Origin: Brevibacterium sp. W7.2
GTDB taxonomy: Bacteria > Actinomycetota > Actinomycetes > Actinomycetales > Brevibacteriaceae
DNA length: 64,000 nt
NCBI RefSeq assembly: GCF_018137945.1
Contig: NZ_CP073089.1
Location: 806,001-870,000 of the forward strand
Direction: 5' to 3'
Position 1 is the first letter of the stretch. Each line of letters opens with the position of its first letter. Positions 16,819 through 25,118 of this stretch are shown in pieces. Under the pieces are notes generated by a model that saw nothing but the letters and a program-made list of their open reading frames with translations, made no database searches and was not told where the DNA came from. The translations under genes were made by a program, and so were the position numbers.

Positions 16819-19800
16819 GTGCCAGATTCCGTTGTTGACGATCAGTACCCAGAGCTCGGGGGCGCGTTCGCCGAGTGGAAGCAGCAGGCCGCCCACCTCG
16901 GCGGTCGCGACACCATGCTTCATTTCCGGGACTCTCGCGACGGCAGCATCGACCTCTCGGGAGCCCACCCGTCGGGCCTCGCTCAGCTGCTCGCCGGTCG
17001 CCCCACGCGCCTGTCGAGCCTGATCCGCGACCACGAGATCCTCGCCGACGCCCGCCGTCGTGCCCGGTCGATCCGCTCGAAGGCCGAGCAGCTCGACAAC
17101 GAACGCGGCATCCGCACCGCCCACCTCGCGATCGGCTTCGCTTCGTGGACGGAGAAGGACTCCAAATACAAGTTCAACGCCCCCGTCGTGCTGCGCCACA
17201 TCACGCTCGTGCCGCGGGGCTCCCGTGTCGAGGACTACGAGATCGTCCTCGGCAATGAGATCACGATCAACCCGGCCCTCGTCCGGCACCTCGCCGAGGT
17301 GTACGACCTCGACGTGCCTGTCGACGACTGGGTCGACGCCACCGGGGGACCGCACGGCTTCGATCCGGGGCCCGCACTCGACCGCCTCGGCGAACTTGCC
17401 CAGTCGGTGCCCGGTCTGCGGATCAACCACCGCTTCATCGTCTCGACGTTCGCGAACATCGCGAGTTCCTTCACCGGCGATTACCTGCCCACTCAGCATC
17501 CGATCCTGCGGGCACTCGCCGGCGACGCCGAGGTGCGCGGACAGTTCGGCGGGGGCGTCACCGTGCCGTGCCGGACACCGCGATCGGCGGCACCGTCCGG
17601 ACAGGACACGAGTGGCGCGACGTCCGCCGCATCCACGGCCGCGCCAGGCAGCGTCGATGCGTCTGCCACCGGCGACGATGCCACGGGCGCTGCGGCGACT
17701 AGTGCTGCTTCCGCGGCGGCAGTTTCCTCGGCGACCGCTGATCACGCCGACGAGAAGTCACCGACCACAGGACCGGCTCCTTCCGACGCGAGCCCGGCGA
17801 CGGGGACCGACTCGACAACGGTGACGAACGCTGACGCGACAACGGCAGCGAACACCGAAGAGGGTGTTGCCTCCGCATCGCGCACGACCGCGGGAAAGTC
17901 TGACGGCGACGACGCAGCATCGTCCACCGGCGCCGACGCCGGCGCCGGCAAGCCGGGCACTGGCAAGCAGGACGCAGACAAGCCGGGTGCTCGCAACCAG
18001 GACACAGGCCAGAAGCCGAGCTCCGACATCACGGCCGCAGACGAAGCGGGCGCGACTGAGTCGACAGCGACCGCTGGCGAGACGTCCGTCGCGGACGGTG
18101 CACCGACGTCGGCGAGCGGCGAAGACGACAGCGCCGCGCGCAGTGATCGTGCGGCCGACGACCGCGCTGCCGCCGACACGACCACCGGTGACCGGGCATC
18201 CGGTGCCGCAACGACCTCAGGGTCGACGACCGCGGATTCGACAACTGCGGACTCGACGACCGCAGACTCGGACACCTCCGGCAGCGCCGCGACGCCGGCT
18301 GAGACGACCGGAACTCCCAAGAAGACCGCGACTGGCACGGACGCTGCGACGGGCGCGGACACCGCGACGGACCGGTCCGATGCAGCCGCGACAGGCACAG
18401 CCGCGCCCGGCGCCAGTGCCGGGGCCGACAAAGCCTCCGAGGCTGGGGACGACACCGGCGAGCCGACCGTGCCGATCAGCTCGGCGGACTCGACCGGCGC
18501 CGCCACGCAGGCCGCCGGCTCCGCGCCACGCGCCGTCGGTTCTGCTGCGCAGGCCGGCTCGACGCCAGCCGCCGGTTCGGCACCAGCCGGTTCGACGGCA
18601 CGGCCCGGCTTGGCATCGCGTGCGTCCGATACGGGGATGCCGGCGGGCGAGGAGTTCGTGCCCGCGGCGCTCCAGGAACCGGTCACGCCCCTGCCCGATC
18701 GCAAGCCGCAGGAGGAGTTCCTCGTCATCGACGTCGACGGTGACCAGCAGGCCGTCGTCGACGCCGCAGTCTCGGGACGGTCCGTCGTCGTCGACACTCC
18801 GCCGGGCACCGGCGCGACCCAGGTCGCCGTCGCGGTTGCCACGACACTCGCGCACACGGGCAAGAGCGTCCTCTTCCTCGCCCAGACCTCCGATGCGCTC
18901 GACGATTTCTCCGCCCGCCTCGGCGAGGTCGGACTCAGTGACTTCGCCGTCGACACCCGTGAGGGCGCCGACCACATCAAACGTCAGCTCATCGGGCTCA
19001 TCGGCTCGGCTGAGCGGGCCGAGCGCCCCGACCTCGCGGGTCTGCTCGGCGAGCTCAACGAGCAGCGTGCGACACTGAGCGACCATGTCGCCTCCCTCCA
19101 CCGTCGGCGCGCGCCGTGGGACGTCTCCGTCTACGAGACGATGCAGCATCTCGCGGAGCTCACCTCGGGCGATGACTCGCCGCAGACCGGAGTGCGGTTC
19201 GGTGACGACATCCTCGAAGCCAGCGACGACCGGCGCACGGCGCTGCGCGGCAAACTCGGCGAACTCGCCTCCCTCGGCGCCTTCACCCTCGACGTCGAGG
19301 ACACCGTGTGGTTCGGCGCCGACCTCAAATCCGTCGACGAAGCCGAAGCCGCGCGCACCGTCGCCGAACGCCTCGGCCGCACCCTGCCCGACCTCGTCGC
19401 CGCCGTCGAACCCGTGCTCGCGAAGGCCAAGCTCAACCCGCGGCGCAACCTCGACGACTGGTCGCGGGCGATCAAGGTCCTCCTCCGGGTCCGCACGACA
19501 CTCGACCGGTTCGCCCCCGACGTCTACGACCACCGGCTCGACGACCTCATCGCCGCCACCGGATCCTCGGAGTACCGGAGCGAGCGCGGCATCGAGATGG
19601 GCATGCTCCAGCGCAAGCGCCTGAAGAAGTCCGCACAGGAGTTCCTCCGTCCCGGCGCCGAGGTGCCCGACCTCCACGCGGCCCTCATCGACGTCCGCGC
19701 CCAGCGGGTCATCCTCCGCGACCTCGCAGGCCATGACGGACGTCCGCAGATCCCGCGCGGCGTCCTCGAAGCCGATGAGATCCTCCAGGGCGTCGAAGCC

Positions 19801-22140
19801 GACGTCGCGAAGCTCGCCCCGGTCCTCGAGACCACCCCCGACGGCGGCGACCTCGGCGGCATGCTCATCGAGGAGCTGCAGGCCCGCGCCGAGGCGATGG
19901 GCGGAGATTCCGAGAACCTTGCCGACCTGCCCGAACGCTCCCGACTCCAACGCGAGCTCAGCGCCGAGGGCATGTCCGACCTCATGACCGACCTGCGCCG
20001 CCGGAAGGTCGAGAACCACCTCGTCGGTCCGGAGTTCGACCTCGCCTACTGGGCGTCGGTGCTGCAGACGATGGCGAGCGAGGATCCGCAGATCGGCCGC
20101 CATGACGGGGCCGCTCTCCACCGTGTCGCCGAAGGCTTCCGCGACAATGATCGCGCCTTCGTCGCCGCCGGTGCCGGACGCCTGCGGTTCAACCATGCCC
20201 AGGCGTGGAAGCGCGCGATCGACGCCGACCCGATCGCCGCCGGCGTCATCAAGCAGGAGCTGCTCTCACCGCACACCTCGGTGCAGCGGATGTCGACGAA
20301 GGCCCCGGACCTCCTCACGACGCTCGCCCCGGTGTGGATGGCCAGCCCCTACACCGTGCCGGAGCTCTTCGCCGCCCTTCCGCTCTTCGACGCCGTCGTC
20401 ATCGCCGACGGCGGTCGGCTCTCGGTCGCCGATGTCGTGCCCGGCATCACGCGCGCCCGTCAGGTCATCTCGCTCGGCGACTCGCGTCTGCTCGGGCCCC
20501 GGTCGTTCTCGATCGCCGTCGACCGGTGGGGCGCCGATGACGGGGACCATCCGGACTCGGTGCAGGACCGCCTCGGCGAGTTCCTGCCGCGGATGAACCT
20601 CTCGAACTCCTACCGGCTCTCTCCCGTCGGCCTCATCGATCTCGCGAATCGCCACTTCTACGATTCGACGATCTCGACGCTGCCGACTGCGCACACCGGG
20701 GAGGGCACCGGCCTCGAATTCTCCTATGTCTCCGAGGGGCGCGGCCCCACCGACATCGGCACCGGTCGCGTCGAGAGCCCCGATGCCGAGGTCAAGCGCG
20801 TCGTCGAACTCGTGCTCAAGCACGCTCGCACGCGGTCGCGGGAGTCCCTCGCCGTCGTCGCGCTCACACCCCACCACGCGCAGCGGATCGCCACGGCGAT
20901 CTCCCGGGCGATGAAGGACCTGCCCTACGTCGCGGCGTTCTTCAACGACCCCGGCAAGGAGCCGTTCGTCGTCACCGACGCCGAACGCGTGCAGGGCATG
21001 TCCCGGGATGCGGTGATCTTCTCCCTCGGCTACGGACGCACCGTGCACGGCCGGGTCATCCCGGACTTCGGTCCGCTCTCGGGTCCCGACGGCGATCGGA
21101 TCCTCGCCGCCGTCGTCACCCGGGCCCGCAAGCGCCTCACCGTGGTCTCGAGCATCGAGTCCGACGACTTCGACGAAGCGAAGCTCACCGGGGGAGCGAC
21201 CCTGCTGCCGAAGCTGTTCGAGGAGATCGCCGCCGGCGGTGTCCGTCAGCCGGGTCCGCACGGGGAGATCTACGATCCGCTGTTCAACGACATCGCCGAT
21301 CGCCTCCTCCAGCTCGGCGTCGTCGCCCACGAACACTACAACGGCATCGATCTCGCGGTCGCGAACTCCGCCGAGGACGAGCACGGGATGATCATCGCCG
21401 TCTCCGGCGACGGCCCCGACTACGCCTCGATCCGCAGCCTCCGCCAGCGCGATCGGGTCGTGCCCGAACAGCTCGAGCGCCGCGGGTGGAAGTTCATGCG
21501 GGTGTGGTCGACGGATGCCTTCGTCGATCCGCAGGCCGAGACGGAGAAGGTCTTCGACGCATGGAAGGCGACGGTCGAGACGATGAGCCCGCAGGCCGTG
21601 CTCAATGCCGCCCGGGCCGCGTCCGTCGTCGTCGGGCGCACGGGCAGCCGTCCGAAGCTCGTTCCCGGGCTGCCGATGCACAAGTACTCCGATGAGGGTC
21701 TCGACGCGATGATCGACTGGATCCAGTCGGATGCGGTGGTGCGCGGCGACGGGGAGATCAAGGAACTCCTGCGGACCGCGCTTGCGCAGAAGGGCAACAG
21801 CCCCCGCGGGGAGACGCAGCTGCAGGCGGCGGTCGACCGCTACCGTCAGCGCCATGCGCAGGCGAAGAAGGTCACCGGCGCCGAGGTGTTCATCCCGACC
21901 GCTGATGCGCGCGGTCCCGAGGAAGGCGAGGTCATCCCGAGCTTCGACACCGGGCAGATCCGCGCCGAGTCGCTGCGCGATGCCGGACTCATCGACGCCG
22001 AGGCGGATGCCCCTGCCGACTCGGGGTCGGATGTCACTGCTGAGCCCAGGTCGGACGCTGAGTCGACGACCGCCTCGGCGGAGGACGCGGAAGCAGACTC
22101 CCGCAGCGGTGAGCGAGACCGCCCCGATGAGCAGTCCTGA
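16819..22140 (+). CDS. Giant SF1 helicase-like protein (DUF4011/AAA/RE-like) with eroded catalytic motifs
   Basis: 1773 residues. Residues 1-255 resemble DUF4011 (ERGIRTAHLAIGFASW, NPALVRHLAEVY). Residues 255-620 are a very long Ala/Thr/Ser/Asp/Gly insert. The helicase region starts near 655, but its Walker A reads TPPGTGATQ, lacking the lysine; the Walker B equivalent is FDAVVIADGG, lacking Asp-Glu; motif III reads GDSRLLGP instead of GDPKQLPP. A Vsr-like endonuclease domain follows (about 1475-1580: GIDLAVA, RQRDR, RRGWKFMRVWSTDAF), where the usual ECDG is VSGDG. The reading frame is intact. GTG 16819 lies six bases after TAGGGT, so the mRNA is probably leaderless. Confidence 0.75.
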   Translation: MPDSVVDDQYPELGGAFAEWKQQAAHLGGRDTMLHFRDSRDGSIDLSGAHPSGLAQLLAGRPTRLSSLIRDHEILADARRRARSIRSKAEQLDNERGIRTAHLAIGFASWTEKDSKYKFNAPVVLRHITLVPRGSRVEDYEIVLGNEITINPALVRHLAEVYDLDVPVDDWVDATGGPHGFDPGPALDRLGELAQSVPGLRINHRFIVSTFANIASSFTGDYLPTQHPILRALAGDAEVRGQFGGGVTVPCRTPRSAAPSGQDTSGATSAASTAAPGSVDASATGDDATGAAATSAASAAAVSSATADHADEKSPTTGPAPSDASPATGTDSTTVTNADATTAANTEEGVASASRTTAGKSDGDDAASSTGADAGAGKPGTGKQDADKPGARNQDTGQKPSSDITAADEAGATESTATAGETSVADGAPTSASGEDDSAARSDRAADDRAAADTTTGDRASGAATTSGSTTADSTTADSTTADSDTSGSAATPAETTGTPKKTATGTDAATGADTATDRSDAAATGTAAPGASAGADKASEAGDDTGEPTVPISSADSTGAATQAAGSAPRAVGSAAQAGSTPAAGSAPAGSTARPGLASRASDTGMPAGEEFVPAALQEPVTPLPDRKPQEEFLVIDVDGDQQAVVDAAVSGRSVVVDTPPGTGATQVAVAVATTLAHTGKSVLFLAQTSDALDDFSARLGEVGLSDFAVDTREGADHIKRQLIGLIGSAERAERPDLAGLLGELNEQRATLSDHVASLHRRRAPWDVSVYETMQHLAELTSGDDSPQTGVRFGDDILEASDDRRTALRGKLGELASLGAFTLDVEDTVWFGADLKSVDEAEAARTVAERLGRTLPDLVAAVEPVLAKAKLNPRRNLDDWSRAIKVLLRVRTTLDRFAPDVYDHRLDDLIAATGSSEYRSERGIEMGMLQRKRLKKSAQEFLRPGAEVPDLHAALIDVRAQRVILRDLAGHDGRPQIPRGVLEADEILQGVEADVAKLAPVLETTPDGGDLGGMLIEELQARAEAMGGDSENLADLPERSRLQRELSAEGMSDLMTDLRRRKVENHLVGPEFDLAYWASVLQTMASEDPQIGRHDGAALHRVAEGFRDNDRAFVAAGAGRLRFNHAQAWKRAIDADPIAAGVIKQELLSPHTSVQRMSTKAPDLLTTLAPVWMASPYTVPELFAALPLFDAVVIADGGRLSVADVVPGITRARQVISLGDSRLLGPRSFSIAVDRWGADDGDHPDSVQDRLGEFLPRMNLSNSYRLSPVGLIDLANRHFYDSTISTLPTAHTGEGTGLEFSYVSEGRGPTDIGTGRVESPDAEVKRVVELVLKHARTRSRESLAVVALTPHHAQRIATAISRAMKDLPYVAAFFNDPGKEPFVVTDAERVQGMSRDAVIFSLGYGRTVHGRVIPDFGPLSGPDGDRILAAVVTRARKRLTVVSSIESDDFDEAKLTGGATLLPKLFEEIAAGGVRQPGPHGEIYDPLFNDIADRLLQLGVVAHEHYNGIDLAVANSAEDEHGMIIAVSGDGPDYASIRSLRQRDRVVPEQLERRGWKFMRVWSTDAFVDPQAETEKVFDAWKATVETMSPQAVLNAARAASVVVGRTGSRPKLVPGLPMHKYSDEGLDAMIDWIQSDAVVRGDGEIKELLRTALAQKGNSPRGETQLQAAVDRYRQRHAQAKKVTGAEVFIPTADARGPEEGEVIPSFDTGQIRAESLRDAGLIDAEADAPADSGSDVTAEPRSDAESTTASAEDAEADSRSGERDRPDEQS

Positions 22141-22465
22141 CGACTCCTCGACACCCGCGAACGACCCAGCCACGGAGGCGAGTGAGGATTCGGGTTCTGC
22201 GGATCGCTCTGCCGCGTCGGACGGGAAGCGCGGGGCCGGGGAGGGCTCAGCCGAGGGTCACGCAACCGAGAACAGCCCCACTCCAGCCGAAGACCGCCCC
22301 ACCCCAGCCGACGATCGCCCGACCTCAGACGAGGATGCCGTGAGGAAAGAGCGCCTGGAGAGGGCGCTGCGGAAGTATCGCGCGACCCTGCGCAACGAAG
22401 CCGAATCCGGCAATGAGGGCTTCAGCGCCGAGCACTACCGGTCGCAGAAGCCCCCGCACTGGTGA
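22127..22465 (+). CDS. Small charged protein overlapping the helicase-like gene
   Basis: 112 residues, overlapping the helicase-like gene by 14 bases in another frame. Residues 1-70 are disordered (Ser/Pro/Asp/Glu, with PTPAEDRPTPADDRPT repeats). The C-terminus (ERLERALRKYRATLRNEAESGNEGF then AEHYRSQKPPHW) is amphipathic and well formed, and looks like a conserved actinobacterial tail motif. The family is not identified. The overlap suggests coupled translation and possibly a partner of the large protein. There is no strong ribosome binding site at ATG 22127. Confidence 0.65.
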   Translation: MSSPDDSSTPANDPATEASEDSGSADRSAASDGKRGAGEGSAEGHATENSPTPAEDRPTPADDRPTSDEDAVRKERLERALRKYRATLRNEAESGNEGFSAEHYRSQKPPHW

Positions 22466-22491
22466 CGGCGCTGACCCTCACCGCGGACATG

Positions 22492-22530
22492 ACGAAGGGC
22501 CGCCTCCCGGCAGGGGAGACGGCCCTTCGT
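22492..22530. terminator. Bidirectional terminator hairpin between convergent genes
   Basis: A stem of about 17 bases (ACGAAGGGCCG with CGGCCCTTCGT, continued by CTCCC/GGGAG) with one mismatch. It lies between the 112-residue protein gene (+) and mscL (-). Confidence 0.8.
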
Positions 22531-22545
22531 GACCACGTCGGGGAA

Positions 22546-23013
22546 TCAGTGGCGCGGAGGCTCGTTCGGGTCGATGTATCCGCCGCCCTGGCCCTGGGCG
22601 CCACCGGCAGGTCCGGCGTTGGCCGCAGCCTGGTTGCGCAGCAGATCGCGGATGTCGCCGAGCAGGTCCTCAGCGGTCGGGGGCACCTCGGACTCGGGCA
22701 CACCGCGCTTGCGCAGCTCATTGAGCTTGTTCATCGGGACGATGATGATGAAGTACACGATGGCGGCAACGATGAGGAAGTTGATCGCCGCAGTGATGAC
22801 CGCACCGATGTCGATGGTCGTCTCCGGCACGTTCGGCTTGATGCGGAACGCGAGCGCTGGTCCCTCAGCGCCGCCGACCGCCGCAATGAGCGGGTTGATG
22901 ATCTTGTCGGAGAACGCCGTGACGATCGCAGTGAAGGCGCTGCCGATGATAACGGCAGTTGCCAACTCGACGACATTCCCCTGGAGAATGAAGTCTCTGA
23001 AACCCTTAAGCAT
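22546..23013 (-). CDS. mscL: Large-conductance mechanosensitive channel
   Basis: 155 residues. MLKGFRDFILQGNVVELATAVIIGSAFTAIV is the classic MscL N-terminal amphipathic helix and TM1; TM2 is AINFLIVAAIVYFIIIVPMNKL. The C-terminal helix is followed by a Gly/Gln/Ala-rich tail. It forms a homopentameric pore that opens on hypo-osmotic shock. ATG 23013 with AAAGGGTG upstream is preferred to GTG 23022. M. tuberculosis has mscL (Rv0985c) in the same neighbourhood of fmdB/5-FCL/galU. Confidence 0.95.
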   Translation of the reverse strand: MLKGFRDFILQGNVVELATAVIIGSAFTAIVTAFSDKIINPLIAAVGGAEGPALAFRIKPNVPETTIDIGAVITAAINFLIVAAIVYFIIIVPMNKLNELRKRGVPESEVPPTAEDLLGDIRDLLRNQAAANAGPAGGAQGQGGGYIDPNEPPRH

Positions 23014-23194
23014 TAGCGGCACCCTTTCAGTGGTGTGAGCATTAATGCAACTCTAATCTTTCAATGACGGTTACGTAGTACACACCAGCAAGGAATCCCA
23101 ACAGCGCAGACATGCGAACAAATCGCGACATCCCGGTGTCGGCGATGAATGTGACCGGTGCAACAAAGGCGTTCGCGGCCGGAAGAATCGCGAT

Positions 23195-23824
23195 TCACTG
23201 AGGGAGGATTGCAAAGCTGATCGGCAGACCGGCGAATTCCGCTATCCGTCCGGCGTCGTCGGGCGACAGTATTACGGAGACAAGTTGGCCTGATTCCGCG
23301 GCGATGCCGTTCTCCTTCCGGATGAGGCGCGCGATCGTCACCTCCTCGACGACGACCTCCGATCCGCCCTCGGGGAGTGAGCTGAAGAGGCGGATGCGCT
23401 GCCCCGGTTGCAGCAGGCCCGCGGACTCATCATCGGCGAGGCGGATGGGCATGATGAGATCGGTGCTCCCCGCCGGCAGCGCCTGTTGGTCGAGCACCGC
23501 CGAGGCGGTGAGCGGGGACCCTTCGGACACGCCGGCCGAGGTCCGTTTGTCCACGGCCTTTTCGATCGAGGAGAACGCCTTGCTCGGGACGAAGTCGCGG
23601 GGATAGTCGACGAGAGTGAGATCGGCGGCGGTGAGCTGAGTCCCCGGCGCGAGGTCCGCGGCGGCCACAACGACCGGGGTGTCACCCTGTGCCGGAGTGA
23701 GGAGCCAGGCGAGCAGTGCGCACGCACCGGCGATGCAGGCGGCCGCGAGGAGTCGGCGCGGCCGAACCCTCGTCCCGGCTGCCGGCGAGGGCAGTCGCCG
23801 CCTGATGCGTTCGATGAGCGTCAT
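23195..23824 (-). CDS. SAF-domain membrane-anchored protein (CpaB/RcpC-like)
   Basis: 209 residues from ATG 23824 (a GTG three codons upstream is possible). A basic N-terminus (RIRRRLPSP...RVRPRRLL) precedes one membrane helix (LLAAACIAGACALLAWLLT), then an outside SAF domain beginning VVVAAADLAPGTQLTAADLTLV and a beta-rich C-terminal part (QPGQRIRLFSSLP). It resembles the RcpC/CpaB family used in Flp pilus assembly, but no pilus genes are nearby. In actinobacteria a stand-alone SAF gene is common between mscL and fmdB. Function unknown. Confidence 0.8.
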   Translation of the reverse strand: MTLIERIRRRLPSPAAGTRVRPRRLLAAACIAGACALLAWLLTPAQGDTPVVVAAADLAPGTQLTAADLTLVDYPRDFVPSKAFSSIEKAVDKRTSAGVSEGSPLTASAVLDQQALPAGSTDLIMPIRLADDESAGLLQPGQRIRLFSSLPEGGSEVVVEEVTIARLIRKENGIAAESGQLVSVILSPDDAGRIAEFAGLPISFAILPQ

Positions 23825-23870
23825 GGTGGCCACGATGCGCCTGCGGCATCGGTGAGGTCAACAGACGACG

Positions 23871-23909
23871 ACTCCCCTGTGGATGCGCGGTGGGCATCCA
23901 CAGGGGAGT
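23871..23909 (-). terminator. Terminator downstream of the FmdB-like gene
   Basis: Perfect 15-base arms (ACTCCCCTGTGGATG and its complement) with a nine-base loop, about 50 bases after the fmdB-like stop and just before the SAF gene start. It should separate the two transcription units. Confidence 0.8.
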
Positions 23910-23961
23910 TGAACATGAGTGATGGCGGCGTCCCCAGGGGACTGCACGCGAGTGGGCGGGA

Positions 23962-24291
23962 TCAGGTACCCGACGAGGAGCTCGCGCCCACCTTCTTCGC
24001 AGAAGTCGAATCGGACGTCGAGGAGCCTGCTGTCGACGACGCGGTCTTCGAGGAGTCGGAGGAGCCGCCTGCCGAGGAATCCTTGTGCGAGGGGGAGAGC
24101 GAGCTCGAGGAGCTGTTGCGGGAGTCGGTGGCGTAGAATCCCGAGCCCTTGAAGCTGATTCCCACGGTGCCGAAGACCTTCTTCAGCTGTCCCTGGCATT
24201 CGGGGCAGATCGTGAGCGAGTCATCGCTGAAGTCCTGGTGGATATCGAACTTGTGACCGCAGCTCTTGCATGCGTAGGAATAGACGGGCAT
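23962..24291 (-). CDS. FmdB-family zinc-ribbon protein, like M. tuberculosis Ruc (Rv0991c)
   Basis: 109 residues. The N-terminal zinc ribbon has CKSC and CPEC pairs (MPVYSYACKSCGHKFDIHQ ... TICPEC). The second half is a disordered Ser/Lys/Ala-rich tail (SSSSSLSPSHKDSS...). This layout and the position beside 5-FTHF cyclo-ligase match Rv0991c, shown in mycobacteria to be a redox-regulated chaperone; the same role here is inferred. ATG 24291 has GAAAGG upstream, and a perfect TATAAT (minus strand, over 24321-24316) gives a leader of about 18 bases. A longer in-frame start at 24339 lies upstream of the -10 and is rejected. Confidence 0.85.
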   Translation of the reverse strand: MPVYSYACKSCGHKFDIHQDFSDDSLTICPECQGQLKKVFGTVGISFKGSGFYATDSRNSSSSSLSPSHKDSSAGGSSDSSKTASSTAGSSTSDSTSAKKVGASSSSGT

Positions 24292-24315
24292 TCGGAACCT
24301 TTCTTCGACGTAAGG

Positions 24316-24321
24316 ATTATA
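24316..24321 (-). promoter_or_regulatory. Consensus -10 (TATAAT) for the FmdB-like gene
   Basis: A perfect TATAAT on the minus strand in an otherwise GC-rich region. The predicted start near 24309 leaves an 18-base leader with a Shine-Dalgarno. No -35 consensus. Confidence 0.65.
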
Positions 24322-24400
24322 GTCCACGGGGCCGGGCATCGGCGGTGTCGCGCCGCGGTGCGCACGGGCTGTCCACAGGTCAACACGTATAAGTGGGCGT

Positions 24401-25072
24401 TTATTTCTCCGCGGAGAGCCACTCCAGTCCGTCCTCGGTGAGGATCTCGCCGATGCGCAGATCCCACGGTTCGACGGTGAGCCCGGGCAGATCCGTCTCG
24501 TCGGCGAAGCAGACGCCGACGACCCGCGGGCCCCGTGCGGTACGGGGGCTCTGCCCGTGGTCGAGGGGCGCTTCCCCGAACGGCCCGAACGTCCGGTCGT
24601 AGAATCCTCCGCCGTTGCCGAGGCGGGCTCCGCCGGGCCCGAATCCGAGGGCGGGGACGAGGATGAGGTCGGGGACCGCCTCGGCGAGGAGAGCGGTGGC
24701 GCTCCACTGGGCGGCCGGTTCCCGGATCCCCCAGCGGCCCTGCGGCCGCAGCGTGCTCATCGCTGCGCTCACCTCACCGAACCGCAGTGGCTCACCGAGG
24801 CGGGTGACGATGGGCAGGACGACGCGCGCCCCTCGGCGCAACAGGTCATCGAGCGCCGGATCGAGATCGGGTTCGCCGGGCAGGCCCGCATAGGCGACGA
24901 CGGTGCGCCCGGTGAGGTCATCACCGGGCCACATGCGGGCGACCGCCTCGGTGAGGGCCGCTGCGATCGTCGGCTCATCCGGCCGGGACGACGCGCGGGA
25001 CAGCTCTGCTCGCTCGGCCCGGCGCGCCCGCACGAGCGCGCGCAGACGCGCCTTCGATGTCTCAGGATCCAC
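24401..25072 (-). CDS. 5-formyltetrahydrofolate cyclo-ligase
   Basis: 223 residues. ATP-dependent conversion of 5-formyl-THF to 5,10-methenyl-THF. Family signatures: the basic N-terminus KARLRALVRARRAE, and LILVPALGFGPGGARLGNGGGFYDRTF with the Gly-rich substrate loop. GTG 25072 lies seven bases after a TACGCT hexamer (minus strand), consistent with a leaderless mRNA. The longer ATG start at 25120 would overlap galU's start and lie upstream of that -10. Divergent from galU, as in M. tuberculosis (Rv0992c/Rv0993). Confidence 0.92.
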   Translation of the reverse strand: MDPETSKARLRALVRARRAERAELSRASSRPDEPTIAAALTEAVARMWPGDDLTGRTVVAYAGLPGEPDLDPALDDLLRRGARVVLPIVTRLGEPLRFGEVSAAMSTLRPQGRWGIREPAAQWSATALLAEAVPDLILVPALGFGPGGARLGNGGGFYDRTFGPFGEAPLDHGQSPRTARGPRVVGVCFADETDLPGLTVEPWDLRIGEILTEDGLEWLSAEK

Positions 25073-25118
25073 GCCCTTCAGCGTAACCGGTGGGTGAGGA
25101 CTGGTTAAGATGAACGTC
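25073..25118. promoter_or_regulatory. Divergent leaderless promoters of the cyclo-ligase gene and galU
   Basis: Only 46 bases separate the chosen starts. Minus strand: TACGCT (25085-25080) then seven bases then GTG 25072. Plus strand: TAAGAT (25106-25111) then seven bases then ATG 25119. Both fit TANNNT with the transcription start at the start codon. Confidence 0.55.

Noticed and set aside
18217..20196. Minus-strand frame of 659 codons inside the helicase-like gene
   Set aside because: Shadow with no recognisable domain; the plus strand has conserved blocks.
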